DNA from: Morella rubra
Lineage: Eukaryota; Streptophyta; Magnoliopsida; Fagales; Myricaceae
Assembly: GCA_003952965.2 (NCBI GenBank)
Contig: CM025849.1
Coordinates: 13,370,334 to 13,434,333 of the forward strand
Direction: 5' to 3'
Length of the DNA: 64,000 nt
Within the stretch, counting starts at the first letter, position 1. Every line of letters begins with the position of its first letter. Shown one piece after another: positions 11,843 to 24,404 of the stretch. The notes beneath the pieces were generated by a model, which ran no database searches, was not told where the DNA came from, and worked only from the letters and a program-made list of their open reading frames with translations. The position numbers and the translations under genes were made by a program.

Positions 11843-13170
11843 TGTCTAATGAACGAAATATTTTATTTTAATTCTAGAATATATGTTTTAAAAAAGTTGT
11901 TGAATTTTTCGATAAAAGGACTTAAAATTAATAAATAAACTATTTTTAGGCTTAATAATGAATTTTAGACTACATCATATATAAATATAAATATTTTTTA
12001 TTACTCAAATTAACTGCTTAAAAAATAATAGAAAAAATTATTTTTTTCATAATAGGTCATTGGGTTTTATAAAAATTTTAGTTCTTGAGTTTTTTTCCCA
12101 TTTTTCCTTAAGTTTTAAAAATAAAAATTTTAGTCCTTAGTTTTGGGCTCTTAAATAAAAAAAGGATTCCTTCCGTCTACTCTTTGTCCAACTTACTAAC
12201 GACGAAAGATCTACTTCAGTAGAAATCCAAGTTAGTCGCCCATGTTATGCTCCTACATGGCCAATAAGCAACGTTGGCCACATTTGACGTCATGTCACCA
12301 CAGTATGTAACACCTAGATTTTTATATATAAAATATTCTTTTTATTAAATTTCAAAGTTTTATTTATTTGAACATTTTATCCTTTTTAAAAGTATTTAAA
12401 GTTTAAATTTTTTATTTTATTTGAGAAGGTTATTCGATTTAAAAGTGTTTAAGTTTCATGGCTTAATTACTCTATTATTTCTTGTGGTATTTTGAAATCT
12501 CAAATTGGTCCATATGGTATTTTTCGTCTTAAAATAATCCCTATGAAATATTAATGTGTCAATATAGCTCTTTCCGTCAACTGACACCTGAATTTGGACA
12601 ACAAACTCATACGTGGCTAACAGGATATTCTTTCAATGGATTCAATCCAGTCTTTATACATCTTTCTTAGTCTCATTTATGCGCAAGAGAAGTAGAAATC
12701 AAGGATAAACCCTTTTCTTTCTTTTCAAAGGTTCTAATGTAAATTTCTAGAGGTCAGCAAGTTAAAAATAATAAAAGGGTTCAAGTGGTCTGAAATTTGA
12801 GGCAAGCGGAGTTATTATGCTGGATTTTCTAAAACCTACCAAGGTGAAGTTTTAAGAGTTGCACGTTTCATTGAAAACCCTTTACGTTTATGTGCATTAT
12901 GTTATAGTAAAATTGTTATAAAATATTTTTGCATGAAATAGTGTAAGCACAAGCCTTTTTAATGTCTATGTTACCATTTGATGATTTGCTTTGTGTTTAA
13001 ATCATAGTAATTCCATATGTATACACTTTTCTTTTTTATAGAATTTTGTATGTTTATAATACTATTTGAAAGTTATATAAAAGTTGCATGTTTATATAGT
13101 TATGTGCATAGTAAAGAATGATATAATATATTGTTGATGATTATTGCCTGATATGTGTTACGTTTCCATC
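11843..13170. repeat. Copy A continuation shared with copy C
   Basis: The sequence resumes the unit interrupted by the preceding insertion and matches about 46,200-46,950, including the words 'TTCATAATAGGTCATT' and 'GTTGATGATTATT'. It is AT-rich with no gene seen. The stretch 12,860-13,160 is also homologous to both arms of the long inverted repeat at 46,670-48,227. Confidence 0.6.
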
Positions 13171-13659
13171 ATGCATGCCTTCACCTTTTCTGTTCTTTCT
13201 TCTGTTGGTACCAGTAGCGTAGCAACAAATTTTTTTTTTTTTCGTGTGGGCCGGATGATAAAATCATATTGTTAAAAATAAAGTTTAAGTTAGATATTCT
13301 TAAAAGTATCTTGCATAAGATTATGCATTATGATTAATTTCTCTCATTAATCTAACAAAAAATAGAAAAAACTTAATCACTAAGTAAGATATTTGTAGAC
13401 AAATTTTTATCAATCAATGAAGAATAATACAAGCATAAAATAATTGGGTAATATAAGTAAAAATCTAAACATACAAAAGTGAGCAGCTGGGCAAAATAGT
13501 AGAAAAAAAAAGTTGAAAGTACATATTGTGGTAAGAGGATTTTTATTTAATTTAAAATTTTAATGTCGAGTTTGAAGCCAAAGTGTAGATATGCCTAGCG
13601 TTTCCATGGGTCATTACAAAAGCTCCCACTTTATTCTCTATAAACTTGGAACTCTTAGT

Positions 13660-14560
13660 CTCATTTTGTACAAGAATTTGAATCACACTTGCATATCTTC
13701 AATCTTTGCACAAAGTTTGACAAATAATTATGTGCTTCAACTATTTTTAAATCATCCTTAAATAAACTCTAAAACCTTAATATACTATTCGAGAGTTGGT
13801 TTTTGGAATTGGAACTTCAAAACGTCAAAAATAGGCTTTCGGTTTATAGCACATGCAAAAAATTTTACATAGCAGTGGACTAAGCTTCATGTAGCAGTTG
13901 ACTAAGCGTGTAGATTCAAAATGACAGCGTACAGTGATTTTCTAACTTTTGATCGTTGCATTCAGTGGCTATATGTAGCGATCGATTGATAGGTCAGGCA
14001 TTAAAATCTCTATGCAATTAAACGACTAGAAACGGCTATTTTTCCTATTCCACCTATATAATAAACCTTTAATGTTTTAAAAAGACTCTTGAACATCATA
14101 TACATTTCATATATACATAAGAGAATTCAAAAGCCTTCATTTTCATATTAAAATCATATTTCTCAAGCATTCACACAAATTACACTTTCATATCCTTGTC
14201 ATTATGTGAAACAAAAGAGATAGAACTTTTCAATGTATTATCTACTCAATTGAGAGAGATTTGTTGTTACAAAATCGTTCAACACTTTGTAGTTGAGATA
14301 GAGTGATTCTATTATTTTCTTTTTCTGAAAGTTGTTCATCAAAAGAAAGAGTTTGGTGAGGATTGTTGTTAAATTTGATTTGGAGTTTAGAGACAAGGAT
14401 ATTTCAAGCTTGGTTGGATTGTAAGTATTGAGCGCAAAAAAAATACTTGTAAGATTTTCTAGCACCTAGAAGCTAGAATATACATTATTTGGAAAGAAGC
14501 TTAAGGAGTAGATGCAGGCCAGCGAGGTTACCAAACAACCTAAAAATTTATTTTCTAACT
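13660..14560 (+). repeat. Degenerate Copia-type LTR fragment, first of two in tandem
   Basis: This has the texture of a SIRE/Maximus-like LTR: an 'AACGACTAGAAACGGCTATTT' stretch, a TATA-like 'CCTATATAATAAA', then an R-U5 part related to 1,629-1,900. A second diverged copy begins directly at 14,561. No internal retrotransposon region separates them. Confidence 0.45.
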
Positions 14561-15324
14561 CTTAGTTTCATTTTTTACAAGGATTTGAATCATACAATTG
14601 CATATTTAATTTCAATTTTTGCACAAACAATTTCTATCACAAGTTTGGGAATATAATTTTGTGCTTCAATTTTTTAAATCACCCCTAAATAAAACTTTAA
14701 AACCTTAGTTTTATTATTAGAGAGTTGATTTTTGAAATTGAAATTTCAAAATGTCAAAAATAGGCTTTCGTTTCTAGTGACTGCAAAAATTTCATATTGT
14801 GATCAACTAAGGAATTATAGTGGTCAATCAAAGCTGTAGTTGCCAACCAAGCTCCGTCAAGGGATCGACCAAGTGCGTAATACCAATATTACAACATACG
14901 GTGATTTCTGACTTTTTGACCATTGCATTCAACGACTACCTGTAGAGATCAACCACTACAAAGTGTTGCTCAACCGGTAGGTTAGAAATTAAAATTTTTA
15001 CACAATTAAACGGCTATAATTGGCTATATATTTTTTCTATGCCTACTATACAAGGAACATCTTAAGGTTTTGAAAAGAAACTCTTGAACATTATATCCAT
15101 TTCATATAACATTAACATAGTATTTGGGAGTAAAATTTTAGGAGTTGGTAAAAAGGTGAAGAGAGAAATGAAAAAGTTGAGAAAAAGTAAAAAATGAAGA
15201 AGAGAAAAAATTGTAAGATGAAAAAAAAAAATTTAGTTTGGCAAACACTATATAAGCAAATTAAAAAGCCTTAATTTCATATCAAAACTATATTTCTCAA
15301 TCATTCACACAAATTATACTTTTA

Positions 15325-15518
15325 GAAAATTGACATTTTAGTTTTAGATTTTTGACACTTTTTCAATTTAGTCCCTCGTTTTCAAACTTCAAAAATTTTG
15401 TCCTTCAGCCTTTTTTTTTTTTTTACAAAAATACCTTTCTGTCCACCTTCTCAACGGCAGACTCCGCCACCGCAGCCATATTGACACGCGACATCATTTC
15501 AGTGCCAGGTCACAAGGG
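15325..15518 (+). repeat. Left terminal inverted repeat of the Pack-MULE
   Basis: It pairs with the reverse complement of 16,841-17,045 with scattered mismatches and small indels, mostly in a poly-T stretch. Confidence 0.85.
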
Positions 15519-15603
15519 AACCTAATGAACAAAACATCGTCGTCCCTTTTATTACTTGAAACGCAACACCTACAGACAGACACACACTTTCACTGTACTT
15601 TAA

Positions 15604-15607
<4 letters not shown>

Positions 15608-15639
<32 letters not shown>
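15608..15639. repeat. (CT)n microsatellite
   Basis: A run of about 16 CT units inside the captured region. Such runs are common in plant 5' UTRs, in line with capture of a gene's 5' end. Confidence 0.9.
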
Positions 15640-15642
<3 letters not shown>

Positions 15643-16307
15643 CACATACATACAAGAACCAGGTCTCTCTGTGCGGCCTGAGACTGCATCTGCCTGTCAT
15701 TTTCATTCTGATTTTCCAATTGTCAGAGAAGCATTTTCTAGACTAGCATATTTCTTGTCTCCACAGAAAAGTAAAAAGAAAGACGGTTAAGTCATACGAG
15801 TCATGTGGAGGGAAGGGCATTGGAGTGGAAGATACGAAGTGGTTCTGGAGGAGAGAAATTCAGTACCTCTTCTTCAGGCTGCATGAGTGCTGTCTTTTAG
15901 TTCTTTGATTTCCATCGGTTTCAGTTCGCTTTACACCATCAACAACCCTCTTTCGAGACTACATCTATCCTGCCAGATGAGCCCTTTAGTCCCAAAGGTT
16001 CTCTCTCTCTCTCCCACGCTCACATTCTCAAACTTTGTATGACGGTTCTGTATAATTCAGGAGTTGAAGCACCAAGAAATAGTTTGCAATCAGAGTAGCT
16101 TTCGTTCTCATTAAGTACAAGAAAAAGAAAGAAGAAGAAGAAGATCTAAACATCCCAGTAAGTTACACATCACATTTTAATTATTTTAATATTCTAGCTA
16201 GCCACCGGTCACTATTTAATTTTATCTACAGATCATGTTTGTAAAGTGAGTTATGATGATGATTATCATTGGGTTGAGAATTAATATATAACATTTTGGA
16301 AATCCAG

Positions 16308-16764
16308 ATTAGTATCCAAATGAGGACAAGTCTACATTCAGGATCAAAGACCGGAACTCCAAATGAATTTTCCTCAGAAATCAGCAGCTCTTCTGGAACC
16401 AAGACACCGAATTTGGTAGCCAGACTCATGGATCTTGACCTCCTTCCTGAAACCAACTCTCCATACTCCTCTTCTTCTTCAACACATGGCATATCAACAT
16501 CAAACCCCCTTTCAAAGAAACCTTCACGCCTTATTCGTCCACAACAAGTCCTCCAAAGTAGACTACGAAAGAGCTTAGACAAAGATATTACCGGTACACG
16601 ACCTTTGTCGGAGACTCCTAGAGTATCCTCCGCTAGGAAATCCGACGTGGATCACAGGTTCTCGCTTCAAATCAACAAAGAGAACTTGAGAGCCAACGAA
16701 GACTTGGAGTTCTCTCCGTTTTCATATTTGAGAAGGAAAGAGTTCAGAGAGGAATTAAAGTACA
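16308..16764 (+). pseudogene. Captured exon of a VARLMGL-motif (TRM/LONGIFOLIA-like) gene
   Basis: An open exon lies between an acceptor (AAATCCAG, AG at 16,306-16,307) and a candidate donor (TACA then GTGAAA at 16,765). The first ATG in frame is at 16,320. The peptide contains VARLMDLDLLP, a form of the VARLMGL motif of TON1-recruiting-motif and LONGIFOLIA-like proteins, which act at cortical microtubules; the usual Gly is Asp here. Ser/Pro-rich sequence and a KKPSRLIRP stretch follow. The upstream intron starts with GTAAGT at 16,158. The DUF4378 C-terminal part expected for the family is absent, because the right inverted end begins soon after. It is a transduplicated piece of a gene; a chimeric transcript is possible but unproven. 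Confidence 0.65.
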
Positions 16765-16840
16765 GTGAAAGTGTGTGTCTGTCTGTGGGTGTTGCGTTTA
16801 AAGTAATAAAAGGAACTTCGATGTTTTCTTCGTGAGTTGT

Positions 16841-17045
16841 CCCTGTGACTTGGTGCTAAAATGATGTCACATGTGATGGCTACTGAGGTGGCGGAGTCTG
16901 CCGTTAAGAAGGTCGACAAAGAAATGACGAAACAGTGTTTTTGTAAAAAAAAAAGAGAGACTAAAGGATCAAAATTTTGAAGTTTGAAAGTTGGAGACTA
17001 AATTGAAAAAGTATCCAAAACCTAGAGACTAAAATACCAATTTTC
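16841..17045 (-). repeat. Right terminal inverted repeat of the Pack-MULE
   Basis: Reverse complement of 15,325-15,518 with moderate divergence. It ends CAATTTTC, mirroring GAAAATTG at the left end. Confidence 0.85.
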
Positions 17046-18049
17046 TTACACTTTTATATCCTTGTCAATATGTGAAGTAAAAGAAATAGAACTTTATACT
17101 GTGTTATCTACTCCATTAAAGGAGATTTGTTGTTACAAAATCGTTTAGGATTTTGTAGTTGAGAGAGAATGATTCTCTTGTGTCATTTCAGTGAGGGTTG
17201 TTCATTGAAAGAAAGAGTTGGGAGAAGGTTGCTCTCAAACTCGGTTTGGAGCTTAAAGAAAAGATATCTCAAGCTCGGTTGGTTTGTTCATTTATTTTAA
17301 ACCCCTTATGAGATCATTTTTTCAACTCAATCCAACTATATATATTTTTTAATTAGGTTTAAGTTTAGATCATTTATTTTCAAATGAGGTTAAATTTGTT
17401 CACAACCTATTTTATTGATTAATTATTATTAACTCATATAAATAACTGCCAATCACTAAAACTTTGTCTTATATTGATATATAAGTAGTTACTTTGATAC
17501 TTGCCACAAGTATATCATTTATTTTAACTAGGTAAACTTTGTGTATAAACTAAAAAAAAATTCAAAATAATGGGAAACGTCAAATTTCTTTCCAAAAGTA
17601 TTAGATAAATGTCATTAATTTAGAGTCCAAATTAACAAGTTAAGGTAGCCCTAGAATGACAAGCAGAAGAAGTAGCGAAGGTAGCCCTACCCTTTTTAGC
17701 TTAGAGCGGTGCTAGAGGGCAAGAGAGATGATTGAGCACATACTAATTTATCGCATTGAATAAAGAAAGTACCGTATTAAGGAAAGAAAAATAATGAATT
17801 TCAATAATATGGGGGTGCAATATGATGAAATAGATAGTGTTAACTCAAAATGATATCGGCACAATTTTTTAGTACCCAATAGTGGAATTTTCCTTTAAAT
17901 CACAAACCTTGCTCTTATAATTATTTGTTACTTCTTTCCATGAAATTTATTTTTCATATTATTTCATGATTTTATCTTAAAATTTATAAGCTGAGACCTT
18001 AAGTTGTTTTGAAGTAGCAACGTCCATATGTTTTGGTTTTTTGGGCAAA

Positions 18050-20190
18050 CGGACGCATGATGATTGAAATTCACACATTTTAATACGGCCTCAAATTTCT
18101 TCTTTTTTTGTAACGAGATCATACGCAAGTCTTCTGCTCCGCCCAAGTGGTAGGGTCCCGTTTCTGACCATGAACGAAATGGGCACACCCACAACTTGGC
18201 TATTGTATCTATGAGGCAAAAGGTGTCAAACGAAAAGGAAATGGTATATGAGAAAATATATGGACGAGATAATGTGGCTTACTCACAGTGCCTTGGGATG
18301 GGAGGCACGACCACTTGATAACTTTGGATGGAAGGTAGGAGTCAAAAACTGGAAATCCAATCCGCTTTCTGGACTAGAACCCGGTCGGACCAAATTTCCG
18401 GTTGTACTTAAAATTAAGGACAAGTCCGGATTAGTTTCTCTTTTTTTTTTTCTTAAGCTTTTATTTTTATTTTTATTTTCATTTTTAGCTCACATCTTAA
18501 GATAAAAAATTAGTTGCAAATGTCTTTAAAAACTTAAGTACCATAAGTCAAAATAAAAAAATTATAAAAGTGTAAAAAATGTGTTATGTTTGTATTAAAA
18601 AAATTAAAAAATTAAAATAATATATTAATTATTAATTATATTAAGAAATCCAGTCCGGACCAGATCCCAAAAAGCATGGACCGGACCGAACAAGATATAA
18701 TTGGTTTTACAAATATGGTCCAGACCGGACCGGGTTTGGACCTCTAAGACTACAAATCTGATCCAATCCGATTTGGTTTACGGCCCCGTTTTGTGCAGCC
18801 CTAATGGAAGGGAGCTCTACATAAAAGTTAGCTTGACGTCTCTAAGTAAGAGAGGGGCTAAGATGGTTGACTGGCATAAGTGTACTGCCCTCCTCATACT
18901 TGGCTTGCACAGTTGCCTCTTGGATGGTCGCCTTGCATGGACTATGGTGAGCTATGTAGTATTTGGTGGATATGGTTATGTGTTTGGCTAGTGTTGATAG
19001 TGTGGATAGTGTTTGGAAAAAAGGATAGCCATACGTATGGATGATAGTGGCAAAGATATATATGGGTGGTGATGTTTGGGAATGCTGAATGTGTCTATGG
19101 GTGGTGGTGTTTAGGGATGGTGAACAGATGCATGATGATTGAAATTCACACATTTTAATATGGCCTCAAATTTCTTCTTTTTTGGTAACAAGATCATACG
19201 CAAGTCTTCTACTCCGCCCAAGTGGTAGGGTCTCGTTTCCGACCGTGAAAGGAATGGGCACACCCACGACTTGATTATTGTATCTATGAGGCAAAAGGTG
19301 CCAAAGGAAAAGGAAATGGTATATGAGAAAATATATGGATGAGATAAGGTGGCTTACTCGCAGTGCCTTGGGATGGGAAGCACGACCACTTGATAACTTT
19401 GGATGGAAGGTAGGGGTGAACAACCGAAAATCCAATCCGATTTTTAGACCGGAACCCGGTTGGACTAGATTTCCGGTTATACTTAAAATTAAGGACCGGT
19501 CTAGACCAATTTCTCTTTTTTTTTCTTAAGCTTTTTTTTTTTTTCATTTTTAGCTCACATCTTAAGATAAAAAAATTAGTTGCAAATGTCTTAAAAAACT
19601 TAAGTACCATAAGTCAAAATAAAAAAAATTATAAAAGTGTAAAAAATGTGTTATGTTTGTATTAAAAAAAATTAAAAATATATATTTATTAATTATATTG
19701 AGAAATCCGGTCCGGACCAGATCCTAAAAGGCATGGATCAAACCAGACAAGATATAACTGGTTTTACAAATTCGGTCCGGACCGGACAAGATTTGGACCC
19801 CTAAGACCACAAATCCGATCCAATCCGATCCGGTTTGCTGTCTGGTTTTGTGCAGCCCTAATGGAAGGGAGTTCTACATAAAAGTTAGCTTGACGTCTCT
19901 GAGTAAGAGAGGGGATAAGATGGCCGACTGGCATAAGTGTACTGCCCTCTTGATACTTGGCTTGCACAGTTGCCTCTTGGATGGTCGCCTTGCGTGGACT
20001 ATGGTGAGCTATGTAGTATTTGGTGGATATGGTTATGTGTTTGGCTAGTGTTGATAGTGTGGATAGTGTGGATAGTGTTTAGGAAAAAGGATAGTCATAC
20101 GTATGGATGGTAGTAGCAAATGTATATATGGGTGGTGATGTTTGAGAATGCTGAATGTGTATATGGGTGGTGGTGTTTAGGGATGGTGAA
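18050..20190. repeat. Two tandem ~1.07-kb units within a 3.3-kb insertion
   Basis: Units 18,050-19,125 and 19,126-20,190 are direct repeats with about 5-10% divergence by eye. Each starts at 'GCATGATGATTGAAATTC' and ends at 'TTAGGGATGGTGAACA'. The start word belongs to the host unit, which suggests unequal exchange at that point. Inner sequence has GGTCCGGACCGG-like words resembling hAT-type non-autonomous elements. I see no convincing gene; the paired ORFs in both copies diverge without frame conservation. Confidence 0.7.
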
Positions 20191-21359
20191 CATGTGTGAG
20201 TGGTAATGGAATAAGAACAAGTGTTGTTAGAACACTACGAACACTTGGGAGATTGTGAGTGATGGATATATGCGCTTGAACACTAGCTACGAGCGGCTAA
20301 GCTCAATAACAATAGCGAGTTTGAGAATCAACTATAAACAATCTTCAATTTTCTACTTATTCCCCTTGAGATCAAATTCCAGCTGCTTACGGAAGCCATA
20401 TAATATATTGCAATTAGCTCATGACAGGGTTATTCATTTCCTTTCTCGTTTAGGTAGAATTAAAGGGTTCTATTATAGCTTAGGGAAAAAAAAGTTCTAT
20501 TATAATTTATAGCAATCAACCAGATGTAATGTTACTTGCCTTGGGGGAAAACAACCTGGATTTAAGCTCACTTGTAAGGTGGTAATTTTTTTTCTATATT
20601 CTTTCAAAACAACATTATATCTACTGAACTCCAAAATTAAACAGGAGAAAATAGACCGATTTGGAGATTTACAACCCTTCATTTTCTCGGAAAAATTAGA
20701 AACAAAGATGAGAGAAAAACCTTAGTTGACACCTAACTGTGACTCGTCCGTAACCAGATCTTTTCCCTGATTTAGCGACAAGTGGGCCACTGTCGAATAG
20801 GAAAAAGAAACGGCTGTATAAGTGGCCCGCCAGGCCTAAGTAATTTGGTCAACGAAAAGATAGAAGAACGACAAACCAGAGCAACTTCCTTTGGCTCACT
20901 CTGTTTACTGCTCAAAAATGCCATTCCACCTCGACTTACCAGGCCCAATGGGAGGCGGGCCTAGCCAGCCTAGTGGCAAACACATGTAAAAATAAAAAAT
21001 AAAAATTTGACAGAACTGACGGGAGACAGTCTCTCCGACTTGCCACCCTCTGCATCCGCCACTGCAACCTGTTGTGCTGAACTAGTGGGTGGCTTGGTCA
21101 TATTATCCTTAGGTGCCTTCGGTTGTTGGGCCAGGTTGGGTTCTGCGTGCGCTGGTGAGGCAATGCCACTGTGCACGCGTGTTATGTGGCGTGGTTGCCC
21201 AGCGCGCTTTGGCGAGGCTTGGCTGCTTAGTGTGCGCTAGCTCTACCTTGGTGACCCTTAGATTGGTTTTACGCAGGCCCGAGTGGTTTTGCGCAGCCCC
21301 CTCTCTCGAGCTTTTCTGGTGGCTGCTTTCGTAGCTTTTCTCAAGTTCGTATCATCGGG
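20191..21359. other. Unassigned sequence completing the insertion in copy B
   Basis: This part has no counterpart in copy A or elsewhere in the window. It includes a GC-richer stretch at 21,030-21,330. Short ORFs on both strands show no recognisable protein. Confidence 0.4.
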
Positions 21360-22277
21360 ACAGAACCTCAAATGCCGTTTTCCGAATCCTATTTACTACT
21401 TGCTGAGAAAAAAAAAATCCTTTTTACTACACTTTTCATTAATTCATCGATCTTTTAACTTTTTGACTGGGCGTTTTGGTAGCTAAACTAAAAGTGAATC
21501 AAGTGAGAAATAATAGGTTAACTCGAAAGTCATTTACTTGGAAAATGTGTACCAAACGTCAGAATAAAGATTAATGTTTTTGAATGTGATCTTTTCATAT
21601 AACAGCAGCTAAACCAAAGTGACAGCTCAACTAAGAGACATTAGTTAGACCAAAAGTCACTGAACTCAAAATGTCTTCCAAAACTATTAGAACATTGTGG
21701 CCGGCCACTCGCTAGGCAGCAGAGGCAGGTGCCTAAGGCCCCAAAGTAGAGAAGGCCCCTAAATATATATCTTCTCGCACTTCTAAACGGGAAAAAAAAT
21801 ACATATAGAAGAAAATTAAAAAAAAAAAAAAAAAAAGCTTCACTTCAAATTAGACTTTTCTTTCCTAAAGTTTGAAGTAAATGAGTTAACCACTATAAAT
21901 TTCTTGATTTATACACACACAAAAGGAAATGCCATGTACATATATCTTTAAGTAAATAAACGAAATGATTAAAAAAAAGGTAAATAAACGAATTAAAGGA
22001 AAGAGACACTTGGAGGAGTTACAATAAAAGACATTTGAAACTCTGAAAGGATTTAAAAAACATTTATGATTTAGAAAGTAAGGAGAACGAATTTTAAACA
22101 AATAATTTATATGCTATATTTAACATATTAATTTATTGTATTTATTGTTGGAACTAAAAATATTTCATTCCTAAGTTTCTGCCTCAGGCCTCTATTTATA
22201 TTGAGCCATTTACTTGAACGCAACACATTAAAGAACTTGGTACTGAGTTATATATCCTTCTGAGTTCAAGGAAATCC

Positions 22278-22328
22278 AAGGCTACGAAATGTATTAGAAA
22301 TCTTATGGTGGTAATCATGGTGTTGGTT
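22278..22328 (+). pseudogene. 5' fragment of the eight-cysteine secreted protein gene (copy B1)
   Basis: Matches the fragment at 1,580-1,629, including the AAG in place of the initiator ATG and the same junction with LTR-like sequence. The two are products of the A/B duplication. Confidence 0.75.
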
Positions 22329-22797
22329 CAACACTTTGTAGTTGAGAGAGAGTGATTTTATTGTTTACTTATTGTGAGAGTTGTTCATCGAAAGATCAAG
22401 GAGTTTGGAGAGATGATTTTTCTCAAACTCGATTTGGAGTTTTGAGAGAGGATATCTCAAGCTCGGTTGGTACTTGTAAGATTTTCTAAACCCGGAAGCT
22501 AGAGATACATTATTTGAAAAATAGTGGAGAAACCATCAACGCTTGGAAAAAAGTTTGAGGGGTAGATGCAAGCAGGGTTACCAAACAACTTAAAAATCTT
22601 TATGTTTGCTTCTCTATCTCTCTGTTTACACTCAGCATTAATAATTTTATTTTTATATTATTGTATATTTCATTTGCTAAGCTGGCTATTGTATTGATTT
22701 TCAAGCAAACGCAAATTCAGAATATATTTTTCTAAAAAAATTTAAAACTCAATTCATCTCCTCTCTTGCGTTGCCTTAATTGTAGAATTTACTGTTG
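22328..22797 (+). repeat. Copia-type LTR fragment (copy B)
   Basis: Near-identical partner of 1,629-2,098. It retains 'GGTTACCAAACAACTTAAA', whereas copy A has lost a few bases there. Confidence 0.5.
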
Positions 22798-23260
22798 TGA
22801 TTGTCACGCCCCGAATGTTAGTCTGAAGGGGACTAATAATAGTCGCGACCATTGGCCATGACAAGGGCTCCAGCACACTTAACTTAACTTGCAGCGGGAA
22901 TTTTTTTTTCCGGAGTTCATTATAAAGACAATAGAAGATAAATATGAAGATTTTTAAGATTTTTTCCTTGTGTCCATCAGAGTACAAAACACTGTGACTA
23001 ATGTTATGAGACTAGCAGAAGGATGAAAGGAAGTATCAAAACTTGATATTATTAATTTACATTAGTCATAATTCCCTTCTTCACCTAGTGTCTCCTTGTA
23101 TCCCATCTTAGATTGGATTGAACTATGAAGACTATAGAGTGAGCAGCTAATAAATCCCATCTTTTATATATATATAATCGAGTTCATTCATTTTAAACCC
23201 GAGCCGACCTTTATCTTATGAGATCATTTTTTCAAATCCATTCAACTATATATATTTTTT

Positions 23261-23755
23261 GGGTTAAATACATTTTGCACCCCTTATGTTTGGGGTGTTG
23301 ACATTGCACCCTAATGTTTTATTTTTTAGATATTGAGCCAATTATGTTATCTTTCCCAACAATTTGCACCCCATGAGTGAAATTTGGAGTCAAATTAGAC
23401 AGTAATTGTTTACACGTGCCTCTCACGTGATCTCAGTCTCTATTAGATTATTGTATTGCTCTTGAATATTAAACAAATCACGGTTAAATAAGCTTCAAAC
23501 TTGTTACGAGTTTCTACTATTGGGTTTTAACCTCATTTAATCGTGACTTGTTTTAGATTCAAGGGCAATACGATACTCTGAAGAGGGACTAAGGTCACAA
23601 GTAAACGATTACTATCTAATTTGACTATAAATTTCACTCCAGGGGTGCAAATCATTGAGGGAGATAACATAATGGGTTCAATGTATCAAAAATAAAACAT
23701 TTAAGTGCAATGTGTCAACACCACAAACATAAGGGGTGCAAAGTTTATTTAACCC
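23261..23755. mobile_element. MITE A: 495-bp foldback element with 9-bp target duplication
   Basis: The ends are inverted (GGGTTAAATA and TATTTAACCC), and the inverted similarity continues through most of the element, around words such as 'TTTGCACCCCTTATGTTTG'. ATATTTTTT lies on both sides (23,252-23,260 and 23,756-23,764). The paralogous sequence at 17,341-17,350 has a single copy of that word and no element. A 9-bp duplication fits a Mutator-like MITE. No coding region. Confidence 0.85.
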
Positions 23756-23880
23756 ATATTTTTTTAATTATGTTTTAAGTTTAGATCATTTATTTTCAAA
23801 TGAGTTTAAATTTGTTCACAAACTATTTTATTGATTAATTATTATTATCTCATATAAATAGTGCTAGTCTCTAAAGCTTT

Positions 23881-24404
23881 AGGGGTAAACTCATAGTTAG
23901 CCCCTTATGTTTGGGCAAAAATCAAGTTGCTACCCTTATTTTTTAATCCAACAATTTGAGACCCATAACTTTCAAAACCTATCAATCTTCGCCCCCGTCT
24001 AAATTAGACGTTAAATCAAACGGAAAAGTATGAAAAATGACCAAAATGCCCCTCCAAAATAAAATTACTAAAAAAAATTTAAAAAATTCATTAAAAATAA
24101 AAAATGATATTTTTTAAAAAAATAATATTTTTAAATAAAACTATTGAAACTCTATTTCAATAATCTATTTATTTTTAATTTATTTCTTAAATTTATATTA
24201 TTTTTATTTATTTTTTAAAATTTAGCATTGGAGGGGCATTTCAGTCATTTTGCACGATTTTCCGTCGGACTTAACGCCTGATTTAGACGGGGGGCGAAGA
24301 TTGATAGGTTTTGAAAGTTATGGGTCTCAAATTGTTGGATTGAAAAATAAGGGTAGCAACTTGATTTTTGCCCAAACATAGGGGGCTAACTATGAGTTTA
24401 CCCT
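23881..24404. mobile_element. MITE B: 524-bp foldback element with 8-bp target duplication
   Basis: Inverted ends (AGGGGTAAACTCATAG and CTATGAGTTTACCCT) extend into the element, with a very AT-rich centre. The flanks are AAAGCTTT (23,873-23,880) and AAAACTTT (24,405-24,412). The paralogous site in the unit start near 17,453 reads 'CACTAAAACTTTGTC' without an insertion. A degraded relative lies at 61,712-62,195. Non-coding. Confidence 0.8.

Larger units (their letters stand above)
15325..17045. mobile_element. Pack-MULE-type element with captured gene fragment
   Basis: The 1,721-bp segment is bounded by inverted ends of about 194 and 205 bp that start GAAAATTG and include 'TTTAGT', 'CAATTTAGTC' and 'GGCAGACTCCGCCACC' on both sides. 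It is flanked by an 11-bp duplication, TTATACTTTTA at 15,314-15,324 and TTACACTTTTA at 17,046-17,056, with one mismatch. Long inverted ends with a 9-11-bp duplication define Mutator-like elements. No transposase is present; the interior is a fragment of a host gene. The LTR relative at about 14,179 shows the uninserted sequence, which supports the boundaries. Confidence 0.85.
14561..17290 (+). repeat. Second Copia-type LTR fragment, split by insertions
   Basis: The sequence parallels 13,660-14,560, but is interrupted by a short AT-rich piece (about 15,118-15,250) and by the element at 15,325-17,045. After the element it resumes at 17,057 with the U5-like tail. The paralogous uninterrupted sequence at about 14,170-14,200 acts as an empty site for the element. 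Confidence 0.5.
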
